Assembly: GCA_016845585.1 (NCBI GenBank)
Contig: JAERSO010000154.1
Span: 1-64,000, forward strand
Source of the DNA: Acidimicrobiaceae bacterium
GTDB taxonomy: Bacteria; Actinomycetota; Acidimicrobiia; Acidimicrobiales; Aldehydirespiratoraceae
Direction of reading: 5' to 3'
Length of the DNA: 64,000 nt
In this document: piece by piece, positions 34,470-43,324 of the stretch
Layout: every line of letters begins with the position of its first letter
How positions within the stretch are numbered: position 1 is the first letter of the stretch
Made by a program: the position numbers and the translations under genes
The notes under the pieces: model-generated
Databases searched by the model: none
What the model was told of the DNA's origin: nothing
Seen by the model: only the letters and a program-made list of their open reading frames with translations

Positions 34470-36500
34470 CTACGGGGCGGTCGCCCGCTCGCGGGTGAAC
34501 CTCACATCGGGCGACACCTCCGTCTGCAGCTCTCGTGCGTACTGGTGTCCGGAGTAGACCGATGTCGCAACCGTTCCCGGGGCGTAGGCGTCCCCGATAC
34601 AACGGATGTCGATCCGATCGACGAGTGAGTGATACAGGTCGTCGCGTGGCGTCCGAGCGGTGACCATCACGACGGCACCAGCCTTCACATCGCGGGTTCG
34701 CTCGGTGTAGATGCACTCGAGCGTTGCCGAGTCTGATCCCACCGCGGCCAACGACGTGCCCGTGACCAGGCCGATGTCGAGACCCAGAATCCGTTCCTGG
34801 ATCCTGTGCTGTTCTTCGGTGTGCGTCGTCCACGTGGACAGCTGGTTGGCAGGCGTGATGAGGGTGACGTCGAGGCCGTCGCGGCGAAGCTTCTCGGCGA
34901 TCACACCACCCATGTAATAGTGGTCGTCGTCGAAGACGGTGACCGGGCCGTCGGGCACGACGCCGTCCATGATCTCGTCCGGGGTGAGCACCGTCGAGCC
35001 CTCCCATCCGGCGACGGGGTCCTCCATCCACCGGCCGGTCCCGTCACGGTTCCAGGAGGCACCGGTGGCCAGAACCACGTGATCGGCACCGAACTCGAGA
35101 ATTTGTTCCTCGTCGACCTGGCTGTCGAGGTAGACCTCGACATTGGCGAGCTTGTCGATCTGGGTCAGGCGCCAGTCCCGCACACGGGCGTACTCCGCCA
35201 TCCCCGGTAGCCGCGCTTCACGCGTCACCCTTCCACCGAGCTCCTTGCGTGCTTCGGTCAACACGACGTCGAACCCCCGCTTGCCCAGGGCGGTGGCGGC
35301 CTCGAGGCCCGCCGGACCGGATCCGACGATCAGGACCGACGCGTCGCGCGTCTTGCGCGGGATCGTCTCCGGATGCCACCCCTTACGCCATTCCTCCCCC
35401 ATCGTCGGGTTCTGGGTGCAGCGAATAGGGGTGCCGGTCTGATCGCCCGAGTAACAGATGTTGCAGCCGATGCATTCTCGGATGTCGTCCTCGCGCCCCT
35501 CGGCGATCTTGTTCGGCAGGAACGGATCGGCGATCGACGGTCGAGCGGCTCCGATCAGATCGACAACACCCTGGCGGACCAGCCGGAGCATGGTCTCGGG
35601 CGACGTGAACCGGCCGACGCTGACGACGGGTTTGTTGGTGACGTCCTTGACCCACGACATGGTGTTCTCGAGGCCCGCCTCCTTCACGAACCGGGACGTG
35701 CCCATCTCGTAGGAGTAGTCATCGACGGTGATGTCCCAAAGGTCGGGGAGATCCTTGAGCATCTCGATGACCTCGCGGGATTCGTCGCGAGACGAGTTGT
35801 CCTCGACCTCCTCCATCACGGAACCCGCCGAGAATCGCACGGCGATCGCACACGAATCCCCGACGGCCTCTTTTGTCTCCTCGAGGAGTTCACGGAGCAG
35901 GCGAACGCGGTTCTCGAGCGAGCCGCCGTATTCATCGCGGCGCTTGTTGGCCGGGTCGAGGAACTGTTTCAGGAGGTACCAGTGGCACCCGTACACATAG
36001 ACGATGTCGAACCCTGCTCGCTGGGCGCGTTTCGCCGCCTCGAGGTGCCAACGTTTGACGTTCTGGATGTCGTACTTGTCCATTGCCCGGGTCTGGACCG
36101 GATCCCAGACTCCCGCCGGTCGACTCATCGGCCCCACGGGCGTCTCCCGCGAGTAGTGGTTCGCGCTCGCGGCGCCGCCGTGCCACAACTCGATGCCGGC
36201 CAACGCGCCACGGGCATGAACACCCTCGACCATCAGGGCGTGCGAACGGATGTCTTCGTCGTCCCACAGCGTTGCTGACGGGAACGGGTCATCGTCGGAG
36301 GAAGGGTGCACCGAGCAGTACTCGGTGCAGACCGTGCCCCAACCACCCTCGGCCTTCATCTCGCGCAACGACGCGAGGGTCTGGGGTTTGCGGTACCCGA
36401 TGCCGGTGCAGTGGGGCACCTGATAGAAGCGGTTCGGCGCGGTGACCGGTCCGATCTGGACGGGTTCGAACATCACGTCGAAGCGCGGATCTCGGGTCAT
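34470..36500 (-). CDS. Trimethylamine-dehydrogenase-like iron-sulfur flavoprotein
   Basis: 676 residues, close to trimethylamine/dimethylamine dehydrogenase (about 730). FMN barrel: RFYQVPHC with Cys31 at the position of the 6-S-cysteinyl-FMN Cys, TEYC Tyr61, and YVYGCHWYL Tyr170/His173 at the catalytic Tyr/His positions. The 4Fe-4S cluster is CIGCNICYS...C (about 342-361). ADP-binding domain: VLIVGSGPAGLEAATALG. The loop after WDIT is shorter than in TMADH and lacks the Trp264/Asp267 region of the aromatic bowl (DDYSYEMGTSRF), so the substrate is likely a different methylated amine, such as dimethylamine or an N-methyl amino acid. It probably needs an electron-transfer flavoprotein. Ribosome-binding site TTGGAGA before ATG 36500. 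Confidence 0.88.
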   Translation of the reverse strand: MTRDPRFDVMFEPVQIGPVTAPNRFYQVPHCTGIGYRKPQTLASLREMKAEGGWGTVCTEYCSVHPSSDDDPFPSATLWDDEDIRSHALMVEGVHARGALAGIELWHGGAASANHYSRETPVGPMSRPAGVWDPVQTRAMDKYDIQNVKRWHLEAAKRAQRAGFDIVYVYGCHWYLLKQFLDPANKRRDEYGGSLENRVRLLRELLEETKEAVGDSCAIAVRFSAGSVMEEVEDNSSRDESREVIEMLKDLPDLWDITVDDYSYEMGTSRFVKEAGLENTMSWVKDVTNKPVVSVGRFTSPETMLRLVRQGVVDLIGAARPSIADPFLPNKIAEGREDDIRECIGCNICYSGDQTGTPIRCTQNPTMGEEWRKGWHPETIPRKTRDASVLIVGSGPAGLEAATALGKRGFDVVLTEARKELGGRVTREARLPGMAEYARVRDWRLTQIDKLANVEVYLDSQVDEEQILEFGADHVVLATGASWNRDGTGRWMEDPVAGWEGSTVLTPDEIMDGVVPDGPVTVFDDDHYYMGGVIAEKLRRDGLDVTLITPANQLSTWTTHTEEQHRIQERILGLDIGLVTGTSLAAVGSDSATLECIYTERTRDVKAGAVVMVTARTPRDDLYHSLVDRIDIRCIGDAYAPGTVATSVYSGHQYARELQTEVSPDVRFTRERATAP

Positions 36501-36728
36501 GGATTCTCCAAGAAGTAGCTCAGTTCTGCCACCCCGGGATCAGCGAGGCTGCGCCCATCTGCTGACTCGCCGGGACACGCCTGGACCTCGGAATGCCCGA
36601 AAGATGTCGTCAGTCAGAGGGCTGGGATGTCTGCATTCCCGCCGGAACTCCGTGTCGGTGTTCCCGCCCTTCCCCCGCCGCCGCGACCGGCAACGGAGGA
36701 AGGACGAGATCCCGACCCTGGAGAAGGA

Positions 36729-37841
36729 CTAGCCCTTCGCCTCGACGAAGGCGTCGGAGTACTTCGTCTCGAAGTCACCCGTGTCCTGGAGGGACTCGAG
36801 CGAATCGACACCACCGGCGAGGAGTCCGGGGTCGTTCACGAAGTCGAGGAGGTCCTCGTCCAGCAACGGCACCGCCGCATCGTTCGGGGTGTTGTAGTAG
36901 TTCCAGTTGGTCAGGGCAGCACCCTGCTCGGCGCTGAACATCCAGTTGATGAATGTGTGCGAGGTGCAGGGATGGGGTGCGTCATGAGCGATCGAGAAGT
37001 TGTCGATCCAACGCGTGCCGCCTTCTTCAGGGACGAAGTAGACGTAGCGCGACGGGTCTTCGGTCTCGAGCGACTGGACGAACATGTCGCCGGAGTAGCC
37101 ATGGGCGATGGCGGTCTCACCGGACGTGAGGAACTCATCGGCCGAGTCGGTGTTGAACGCAGCCAGGTTGCCCGCCGCTGCCTTGACGAGATCGCGGGCC
37201 TCGTTCAGCTCGTCTTCGCTGGTGGTGCTGTTCGAGTATCCGAGGTAGTGCAGGGCGGCGCCCAGCGTCTCTCGGGGATCGTTCAGCAACTGGATCTTGC
37301 CGGAGTACTGGTCGGCGATGGCCGGATCGAAGATCAGGCCCCAGGTGCGGGGGAAGTCCTCGCCGACGACAGCGGTGTCCACGGCAATGCCGGTGGTGCC
37401 CCACTGGTACGGCATCGAGTAGGCACCGTCGGGGTCGTAGTACGTCCCTTGGAAGTCAGCCGACAGATTGCTCGCATTCGGGATGGCATCGAAGTTCAGT
37501 GGCATGAGCGAACCAGCCGCGATCATGACCGAGACCATGTAGTCCGACGGCACGATGACGTCGAAGCCACTGTCGCCCTGCGAAACGATGGGCTGCATGG
37601 CCTCGTTGGAGTCATAGCTGTCGATCGAGTACGAGATCCCGTACTCCTCGGCGAACGCTGAGACCTGCTCTTCGTCGATGTACTCTGCCCAGTTGTAGAG
37701 GGCCAGATCACCGTCGATCTGGTCGACTTCGCATTCGGGAGCGTCGCCGGCGGCATCATCGTCGTCGCTGCCGCACGCGGCGGCGAGCAAGCCGAAGGCG
37801 AAGAGTCCGGCAAGAAGCCGGAGCCAGGTTGGTGTCTTCAT
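36729..37841 (-). CDS. potD: Polyamine-type ABC transporter substrate-binding lipoprotein
   Basis: 370 residues. Signal peptide with lipobox LLAAAC (Cys23). PotD/PotF-like fold: LALYNWAEYIDEEQVSAFAEEYG, FDVIVPSDYMVSVMIAAGSL, YSMPYQWGTTGIAVD, LNDPRETLGAALHYLG, and a ligand-pocket Asp/Trp pattern. Delivers substrate to PotBC. Spermidine/putrescine is the family default; choline-like or opine-type relatives exist. Confidence 0.88.
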   Translation of the reverse strand: MKTPTWLRLLAGLFAFGLLAAACGSDDDDAAGDAPECEVDQIDGDLALYNWAEYIDEEQVSAFAEEYGISYSIDSYDSNEAMQPIVSQGDSGFDVIVPSDYMVSVMIAAGSLMPLNFDAIPNASNLSADFQGTYYDPDGAYSMPYQWGTTGIAVDTAVVGEDFPRTWGLIFDPAIADQYSGKIQLLNDPRETLGAALHYLGYSNSTTSEDELNEARDLVKAAAGNLAAFNTDSADEFLTSGETAIAHGYSGDMFVQSLETEDPSRYVYFVPEEGGTRWIDNFSIAHDAPHPCTSHTFINWMFSAEQGAALTNWNYYNTPNDAAVPLLDEDLLDFVNDPGLLAGGVDSLESLQDTGDFETKYSDAFVEAKG

Positions 37842-37878
37842 GGTTTCTCCTTTTGGCCGAATCGGCCATGTCCAGGGA

Positions 37879-38718
37879 TCATTGAGATGGTGTGCCGCCG
37901 CGAGATCGTTCCGCCACGAGCGAGAGGACCACGAGCGTCACCGAAGCGACCAGCATCACCACGGAGATGGCGTTGATGAGCGGTGTGACGCCCTTGCGGA
38001 TGAGGCCGAAGACGTAGACCGGAAGGGTGGTCCAGCCCGGACCGGTGACGAATTGGGTGATGACGACATCGTCGAGTGACAGCGTCATGGCCAGGAGTGC
38101 GCCGCCGGCGATGCCAGGAAGGATCTGGGGAAGCGTGACGAACCGAAATGCCTTCCAGCGCGTGGCATAGAGGTCGAGCGCGGCCTCTTCCATCTTTGCA
38201 TCCATGCCCGCGAGCCTCGCCCGGACCACGACGGACACGAAGCTGATGCTGAATGCGATGTGGCTGGCGACGATGGAGTTGAAGCCTTTCCGCATCTCGA
38301 GTCCGAAGACCATGTCGAGCACGTCGAAGAACTCCGAGAAGAACAGCAACAACATCACGGCCATGGTGACGTCGGGAATGATGATCGGCAGGTAGAGCAG
38401 TGCGTCGAAGACCTGTTTGCCCCGGAACGTGAACCGCTCCAGCGAGAGCGCGGCCATTGTGCCGAGGATCACCGAGACCACGGTCGACACGACGGCGACC
38501 TTGACCGACGCTGACAGCGCGGCCCGAGCGTTGTCGGACTCGCGGAACTCGCTGTACCAGTCGAGGGTGAAGCCACCCCAGGTGCCGACATTGCGGCTGG
38601 CACTGAACGAGAAGATCACCAACAACACGATCGGCGCGTAGAAGAAGACGTAGACGAGCCATCCGTTCAGGTGAAGCAGGCCCTTCATTGCGCCCCGGGG
38701 TTCGACGGCGGTGCTCAC
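37879..38718 (-). CDS. potC: Polyamine-type ABC transporter permease
   Basis: 279 residues from GTG 38718, which overlaps the potB stop as GTGA. Six transmembrane helices: LVYVFFYAPIVLLVIFSFS, ASVKVAVVSTVVSVILGTMAAL, ALLYLPIIIPDVTMAVMLLLFF, SHIAFSISFVSVVVRARL, GIAGGALLAMTLSLDDVVITQF, and LINAISVVMLVASVTLVVLSLV. The EAA loop is MEEAALDLYATRWKAFRFVTLPQILPGI. Second permease of the importer. Confidence 0.9.
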   Translation of the reverse strand: MSTAVEPRGAMKGLLHLNGWLVYVFFYAPIVLLVIFSFSASRNVGTWGGFTLDWYSEFRESDNARAALSASVKVAVVSTVVSVILGTMAALSLERFTFRGKQVFDALLYLPIIIPDVTMAVMLLLFFSEFFDVLDMVFGLEMRKGFNSIVASHIAFSISFVSVVVRARLAGMDAKMEEAALDLYATRWKAFRFVTLPQILPGIAGGALLAMTLSLDDVVITQFVTGPGWTTLPVYVFGLIRKGVTPLINAISVVMLVASVTLVVLSLVAERSRGGTPSQ

Positions 38719-39617
38719 AGGGTCCGACCCCCCTTCCGGAAGTAGACGATGGTGGCGGTGAGCATCACGGCCATCAGCACGAACGAGAGCGCCGCGCCGA
38801 ACGGCCAGTTCCGGGCGGTCAGGAACTGGGTGACGATGTAGCTGCCGAGCAGGGTGGTCTTCGCGCCACCGAGAATCTCCGGAGTGACGTACGCACCGAG
38901 ACTCGGCACGAAACAGAGGATCGAGCCGGCGATCACGCCGGGCATCGACAGTGGTAGCAGTACCTGTTTGAACGACTGCCAACCGTTGGCGTAGAGGTCG
39001 CGGCTTGCCTCGAGCAGCCGCATGTCGATCCGTTCGATCGCCGCGTACAGCGGGAGGATCATGAAGGGCAGGTAGCCGTAGACGAGACCCAGAACGACCG
39101 CGGTCTGACTGAACAGGATCTCCTGCTCGCCGAGGCCGAGGAACTCGGTCGTCTTCGTGAGCGGGCCGTCGTTGCCGAGAATGACGCGCCATGCGTAGTT
39201 CCGGACGAGGAAGTTCGTCCAGAACGGGATCATGACGAACACCATCATCACGTTGCGAACGGTCGGACTCCGGGTGGCCAGGAAATAGGCGAACGGATAG
39301 CCGATCACCAGACAGATGACCGTGGTGATCAGCGCAAGCCAGACCGAGCGGAACAGGATGTCGCGCACGATCGGTTCGCCCAGCTTGGCGTAGCTGTCGA
39401 GGTTCCATCCCGCGAGATCGGTGCCGCCGAATCGGTTGCGGGTGGCGAACGAGTAGACGACGACGATCACCAATGGGATCGCGAAGAACAGGATCAGGTA
39501 GGCGTAGGACGGCAGAGCGAGGAGGAACCCCCGCCGCCGTTCCTGGCGAATGGCCGCGGCCTCGAACTCGGGGGTCGCCTCGACGGCTTTCTCAACCGGG
39601 TGGTCGACGGCGGTCAT
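38715..39617 (-). CDS. potB: Polyamine-type ABC transporter permease
   Basis: 300 residues, six or more transmembrane helices (LPSYAYLILFFAIPLVIVVVYSFA, LFRSVWLALITTVICLVIGYPFAYFLA, VMMVFVMIPFWTNFLVRNYAWRVIL, and others). EAA loop: LLEASRDLYANGWQSFKQVLLPLSMPGVIAG. ATG 39617 shares one base with the potA stop (TGATG). First permease. Confidence 0.9.
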   Translation of the reverse strand: MTAVDHPVEKAVEATPEFEAAAIRQERRRGFLLALPSYAYLILFFAIPLVIVVVYSFATRNRFGGTDLAGWNLDSYAKLGEPIVRDILFRSVWLALITTVICLVIGYPFAYFLATRSPTVRNVMMVFVMIPFWTNFLVRNYAWRVILGNDGPLTKTTEFLGLGEQEILFSQTAVVLGLVYGYLPFMILPLYAAIERIDMRLLEASRDLYANGWQSFKQVLLPLSMPGVIAGSILCFVPSLGAYVTPEILGGAKTTLLGSYIVTQFLTARNWPFGAALSFVLMAVMLTATIVYFRKGGRTL

Positions 39618-40702
39618 CAGTCGGCCACTACCGAGATCGCCTGCGGTTCCCAGGTGATCGAGATCTCGGTGCCCGGCTCATGGAGAACCGCACCGGGGCG
39701 GTTCTCCTCGCGGACTTCCATGTCCATCCAGTCGAGCTTCACCCCGTACACCCGGGCGTTGCCGAGATAGGTCACCGAGTGGACGACGCCGTCGACGGCG
39801 GTCTCGCCGGCCGGCACGTCGCCGCGGGCCCGGATGTGCGCTCGCTCGGGGCGCAGGCTGATCGCCACTGCCGTGCCCGTGCCGTGGGCGCTCGGCGCCG
39901 CGACCCGGGCGCCGTTGGCAAGGCAGACCGTCGACGCATCCTCAACGGTGCCCTCGAGCAGATTCGTCTGTCCGATGAAGTCGGCCACGAACCGGTTGGC
40001 CGGGTTCTCGTAGATGTCCTCGGGCGTGCCGACCTGAAGGAGCTGCCCGTTGTCCATCACGGCGATCCGGTCGCTCATCGTGAGCGCCTCTTCCTGATCG
40101 TGGGTGACGAACACGAAGCTGATGCCGAGATCCTGCTGCAGCCGTTTGAGCTCGCCCTGCATCTCCTGGCGCAGCTTCAGATCGAGCGCGCCGAGCGGCT
40201 CATCGAGGAGCAGGACCTTGGGGTGGTTGACCAGAGCCCGGGCCAGTGCAACCCGCTGCTGCTGTCCACCCGACATCTGCGAGGGTCGGCGTTCCTCGAG
40301 GCCCGTGAGCTGCACGATCTGGATCATCTCTCGGGCCTGGCCGTACGCCGACTTCTTGTCGACGCCCGACATCTTCAGACCGAACGCGACATTGTCGAGC
40401 ACGTTCATGTGCGGGAACAAGGCGTAGTTCTGAAAGACCGTGTTCACGGGACGCTTGTTGGGTGGGAGGGTGCCGACCTCGTCGCCGAAGATCTTCAGAC
40501 TTCCCTCCGTGGGGAAGTCGAGCCCGGCGATCATGCGCAGGGTCGTGGTCTTGCCACACCCGGATGGCCCCAACATGGCGAAGAACTCACCGTCAGCGAT
40601 CGTGAGATCGATGTTATCCACCGCGACCACATCACCGAATCGCTTCGTGATTCCGGTGATCTCCACCGCTGCTGCGTCACTCACACTGTCCCCCAATGGC
40701 AT
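39617..40702 (-). CDS. potA: Polyamine-type ABC transporter ATP-binding protein
   Basis: 361 residues. Walker A GPSGCGKTTT, Q-loop VFQNYALFPHM, signature MSGGQQQRVALARAL, Walker B VLLLDEPLGALD, H-loop VFVTHD. C-terminal TOBE domain from about residue 275. Start ATG 40702; GTG at codon 6 is possible. Energises uptake through PotBC. Confidence 0.93.
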   Translation of the reverse strand: MPLGDSVSDAAAVEITGITKRFGDVVAVDNIDLTIADGEFFAMLGPSGCGKTTTLRMIAGLDFPTEGSLKIFGDEVGTLPPNKRPVNTVFQNYALFPHMNVLDNVAFGLKMSGVDKKSAYGQAREMIQIVQLTGLEERRPSQMSGGQQQRVALARALVNHPKVLLLDEPLGALDLKLRQEMQGELKRLQQDLGISFVFVTHDQEEALTMSDRIAVMDNGQLLQVGTPEDIYENPANRFVADFIGQTNLLEGTVEDASTVCLANGARVAAPSAHGTGTAVAISLRPERAHIRARGDVPAGETAVDGVVHSVTYLGNARVYGVKLDWMDMEVREENRPGAVLHEPGTEISITWEPQAISVVAD

Positions 40703-40714
40703 TGCGGTTTGAGG

Positions 40715-41170
40715 TCACATCGTCCCCCAGTCGTAATTCTGCTGCACCATTCGGAGGTATGTCATGACCTCGACGTTGATGACTCCCTCAACGAAGCGAA
40801 CCTCATCGCTCACGGCGAGCATGTGATCAGAGTCCGTGCACACCACCTCGGCCAGGACGTCGAACCGGCCGGTGGTGATGACGGTGTAGTCGACCGACTC
40901 GATCTGGCTGAGCTTCTCGGCCACGGTGGAGACGTCGGCGGCGATCTTGACCCCGAGCATCGCCATGATCGCGTAGCCGAGCGTTGTCGGATCAGTGACG
41001 GCCACGATCTGGATGACACCCCGGTCCTGGAGGCGGTTGACACGCTGGCGAACCGCGGCCTCCGACATCCCGACCATCGGCGCGAGGCGGCTGTACGCGG
41101 CCCGACCATCGACCTGGAGCTCACGAATGAGCGCCTTGTCGATCTCGTCGAGCTCGGACCGTGAGGTCAC
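40715..41170 (-). CDS. Lrp/AsnC-family regulator
   Basis: 151 residues from GTG 41170. N-terminal HTH (LDEIDKALIRELQVDGRAAYSRLAPMVGMSEAAVRQRVNRLQDRGVIQIVAV), then the RAM ligand domain (AMLGVKIAADVSTVAEKLSQIESVDYTVITTGRFDVLAEVVC). It lies inside the transport operon, 12 nt before potA, so is probably its local amino-acid- or amine-responsive controller. Possible target: the 42617-42637 inverted repeat. Confidence 0.9.
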   Translation of the reverse strand: MTSRSELDEIDKALIRELQVDGRAAYSRLAPMVGMSEAAVRQRVNRLQDRGVIQIVAVTDPTTLGYAIMAMLGVKIAADVSTVAEKLSQIESVDYTVITTGRFDVLAEVVCTDSDHMLAVSDEVRFVEGVINVEVMTYLRMVQQNYDWGTM

Positions 41171-41201
41171 GCGGACACCGACCCTGCGGCCTGAGCCGAG
41201 C

Positions 41202-42569
41202 TCATGTCTTCTCCATCTCCGCCATCGCCTCGGTGAGCGTCTGGCGCAGGACCTGGTTCATCACCTCGAACTCGTCGGGTCCGGCGATGAGCGGTGGCGA
41301 CAGCTGAATGACGGGCTCGCCTCGACTGTCGGCACGACAGATGAGGCCGAGCTCGGCGAGTCGAAGGGAGAGGAAGCCGCGGATCAGACGCTGGCCTTCG
41401 TCGTAGCTGAACGACTCCTTGGTGTCGCGATCCTTGACCAGCTCGATTCCATAGAAGTAGCCCATCCCCCGGACATCGCCCACGATCGGGAGATCGAGGA
41501 GATCGTCGAGCGAGGCACGGAAGTTGGCTTCATTGGCCATCACATTGCCGCAGAGATCGTCCTTCTCGAACAGATCGAGGTTGGCAAGGGCGACGGCACA
41601 GCTCACCGGATGACCCGCAAACGTGTAGCCGTGCAGGAATTGCTCGTCCGTGCCGGCAAACGGCTCAGCGAGACGATCGCTCACGAGCATCGCCCCCAGC
41701 GGGGCGTAGCCGGAGGTGAGCCCCTTGGCGCTGGTGATGATGTCGGGCTGGTAACCGAGGCGCTCGGAACCGAACATCTTCCCGAGGCGACCATAGGCGC
41801 AGATCACCTCGTCGCTCACCAGCAGCACGCCGTGGGTGTCGCAGATCTCCCGCACCCTGTCGAAGTAGCCGTCGGGCGGAACGAAGCATCCACCGGCGTT
41901 CTGCACAGGCTCGAGGAACACCGCAGCGATCGTTTCCGGACCCTCACGAAGGATCGCCTGCTCGATTTCCTCGGCGAAATACGACTCGTCTTTGGCGTGT
42001 GCGGGCAAGCGGTACGTGTCCGTGTGCGGCACCTTGATAGCTCCGGGCACGAGCGGTTCGAACGGGCCCTTCACCGCGGCGAGGCCGGTGATCGACAACG
42101 CTCCCATGGTCGTGCCGTGGTAGCTCAGGTTGCGGCTGATCACCTTCGTCCGGCTCGGCTCTCCGGTGAGCATGAAATACTGCCGGGCGAGTTTCCACGC
42201 CGACTCGACCGCCTCGGAGCCACCGCTGGTGAAGAACACCCTGTTCAGATCTCCGGGGGCCATGCTCGCGAGGCGTGCCGCGAGTTCGATTGCCTTTGGA
42301 TGGGCGTACGTCCAGATCGGGAAGAAGCCCAGTTCCTCCGCCTGTGCCCCGGCGGCCTGGGCCAACTCGGTGCGGCCATATCCGGCTTGGGTGGTGTACA
42401 ACCCGGCGAGACCGTCGAGGAATCGATTGCCGTGGTTGTCCCAGACGTAGCAGCCCTCGCCGCGTTCGATGATCGGCATGCCGTCGACGCTTCGGCCGAG
42501 GCTGGAGAAATGACCCCACAGGTGTCGGTCGGCCTGGTCGGCCAGCGCGACATTCTTCTCTGGCGACAT
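41202..42569 (-). CDS. Class III PLP-dependent aminotransferase, putrescine/omega-amine type
   Basis: 455 residues from ATG 42569, with a GGGGGAG ribosome-binding site just upstream. PLP Lys in ITSAKGLTSGYAPLGA, ISRNLSYHGTT, the Asp in LLVSDEVICAYGRLG, and FTSGGSEAVESA. The sequence type resembles the putrescine-pyruvate aminotransferases (SpuC-like) and other omega-transaminases. It would convert a terminal amine to an aldehyde; the aldehyde dehydrogenase is not in the window. First gene of the leftward import operon. Confidence 0.88.
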   Translation of the reverse strand: MSPEKNVALADQADRHLWGHFSSLGRSVDGMPIIERGEGCYVWDNHGNRFLDGLAGLYTTQAGYGRTELAQAAGAQAEELGFFPIWTYAHPKAIELAARLASMAPGDLNRVFFTSGGSEAVESAWKLARQYFMLTGEPSRTKVISRNLSYHGTTMGALSITGLAAVKGPFEPLVPGAIKVPHTDTYRLPAHAKDESYFAEEIEQAILREGPETIAAVFLEPVQNAGGCFVPPDGYFDRVREICDTHGVLLVSDEVICAYGRLGKMFGSERLGYQPDIITSAKGLTSGYAPLGAMLVSDRLAEPFAGTDEQFLHGYTFAGHPVSCAVALANLDLFEKDDLCGNVMANEANFRASLDDLLDLPIVGDVRGMGYFYGIELVKDRDTKESFSYDEGQRLIRGFLSLRLAELGLICRADSRGEPVIQLSPPLIAGPDEFEVMNQVLRQTLTEAMAEMEKT

Positions 42570-42616
42570 GTGTGACTCCCCCGGTTGGAACGGATTCAAT
42601 ACCAAATATCCCACGG

Positions 42617-42637
42617 ATGCAACCGAATCAGTTGCAT
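42617..42637. promoter_or_regulatory. Inverted repeat between the divergent aminotransferase and GNAT genes
   Basis: ATGCAAC-N7-GTTGCAT, a perfect 7-bp inverted repeat with a 7-nt spacer, 48 nt from the aminotransferase start and 31 nt from the GNAT start. An AT-rich stretch (CAATACCAAATAT) beside it could be the leftward -10 region. Likely binding site for the Lrp-type regulator of the operon, on position only. Confidence 0.6.
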
Positions 42638-42667
42638 GCCGCCCCTGAGGCAACCAGAATACGACGC

Positions 42668-43324
42668 ATGAGTGACACGATCGTGGAGTTGGCGGGACTG
42701 CGGTACGTCCACCTGGCAGCCGACTACGCGGAGGCGCTCGAGGCGCTCGAGCTCAGCGTCTTCCACACGATCGATCCCGACGATCTCTATGACGCACCCG
42801 AGCTCACCCGACTGGCCGACACGTTCCCCGAAGGCAACTTCGTCGTCCTCGACGGCGACACTCCGATCGGGATGGGCCTCGGGATTCTCGTCGACTTCGA
42901 CTTCGAGCACACCGACCATCGGCTCGCCGACATCACCGGCGACGACGGCGTGTCCAACCACTCGATGGACCACGCCTGGTACTACGGCACGGACATCTCC
43001 GTCTACCCGCAGTACCGCGGCCGAGGCATCGGCCGACAGTTGTACGAACTGCGCAAGGGATGCGTGCGGCGATTCGACAAGCGCGGGATCGTCGCCGGGG
43101 GTGTGATCCCGGGCTATCGGGATCACAAGGACACCATGAGCGCCGAGGACTATGTGGCCAAGGTCGTCGCGGGTGAGCTGTACGACCCGACCACCACCTT
43201 TCAGATCGAGAACGGCTTCGAGATACTCGGTGTCCTCTCGGGCTATGTCGATGACCCCAGTGTCGATGGCTATTCCACACTCATCCGCTGGACGAACCCG
43301 GACTACCCGGACTACCAGGAATGA
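42668..43324 (+). CDS. GNAT-family acetyltransferase
   Basis: 218 residues. Acetyl-CoA loop YPQYRGRGIGRQLYELRK (motif A, R/Q-x2-G-x-G/A), preceded by a mixed strand DHAWYYGTDISV. The sequence region around DDLYDAPELTRLADTFPEGNF is longer than the minimal fold. ATG 42668. Could acetylate the imported amine. Overlaps the FAD oxidase by ATGA. Confidence 0.8.
   Translation: MSDTIVELAGLRYVHLAADYAEALEALELSVFHTIDPDDLYDAPELTRLADTFPEGNFVVLDGDTPIGMGLGILVDFDFEHTDHRLADITGDDGVSNHSMDHAWYYGTDISVYPQYRGRGIGRQLYELRKGCVRRFDKRGIVAGGVIPGYRDHKDTMSAEDYVAKVVAGELYDPTTTFQIENGFEILGVLSGYVDDPSVDGYSTLIRWTNPDYPDYQE

Noticed and set aside
36501-36728. Small forward ORF between the TMADH-like and potD genes
   Set aside because: Arg/Pro-rich translation, no ribosome-binding site and no domain; probably just the intergenic region.
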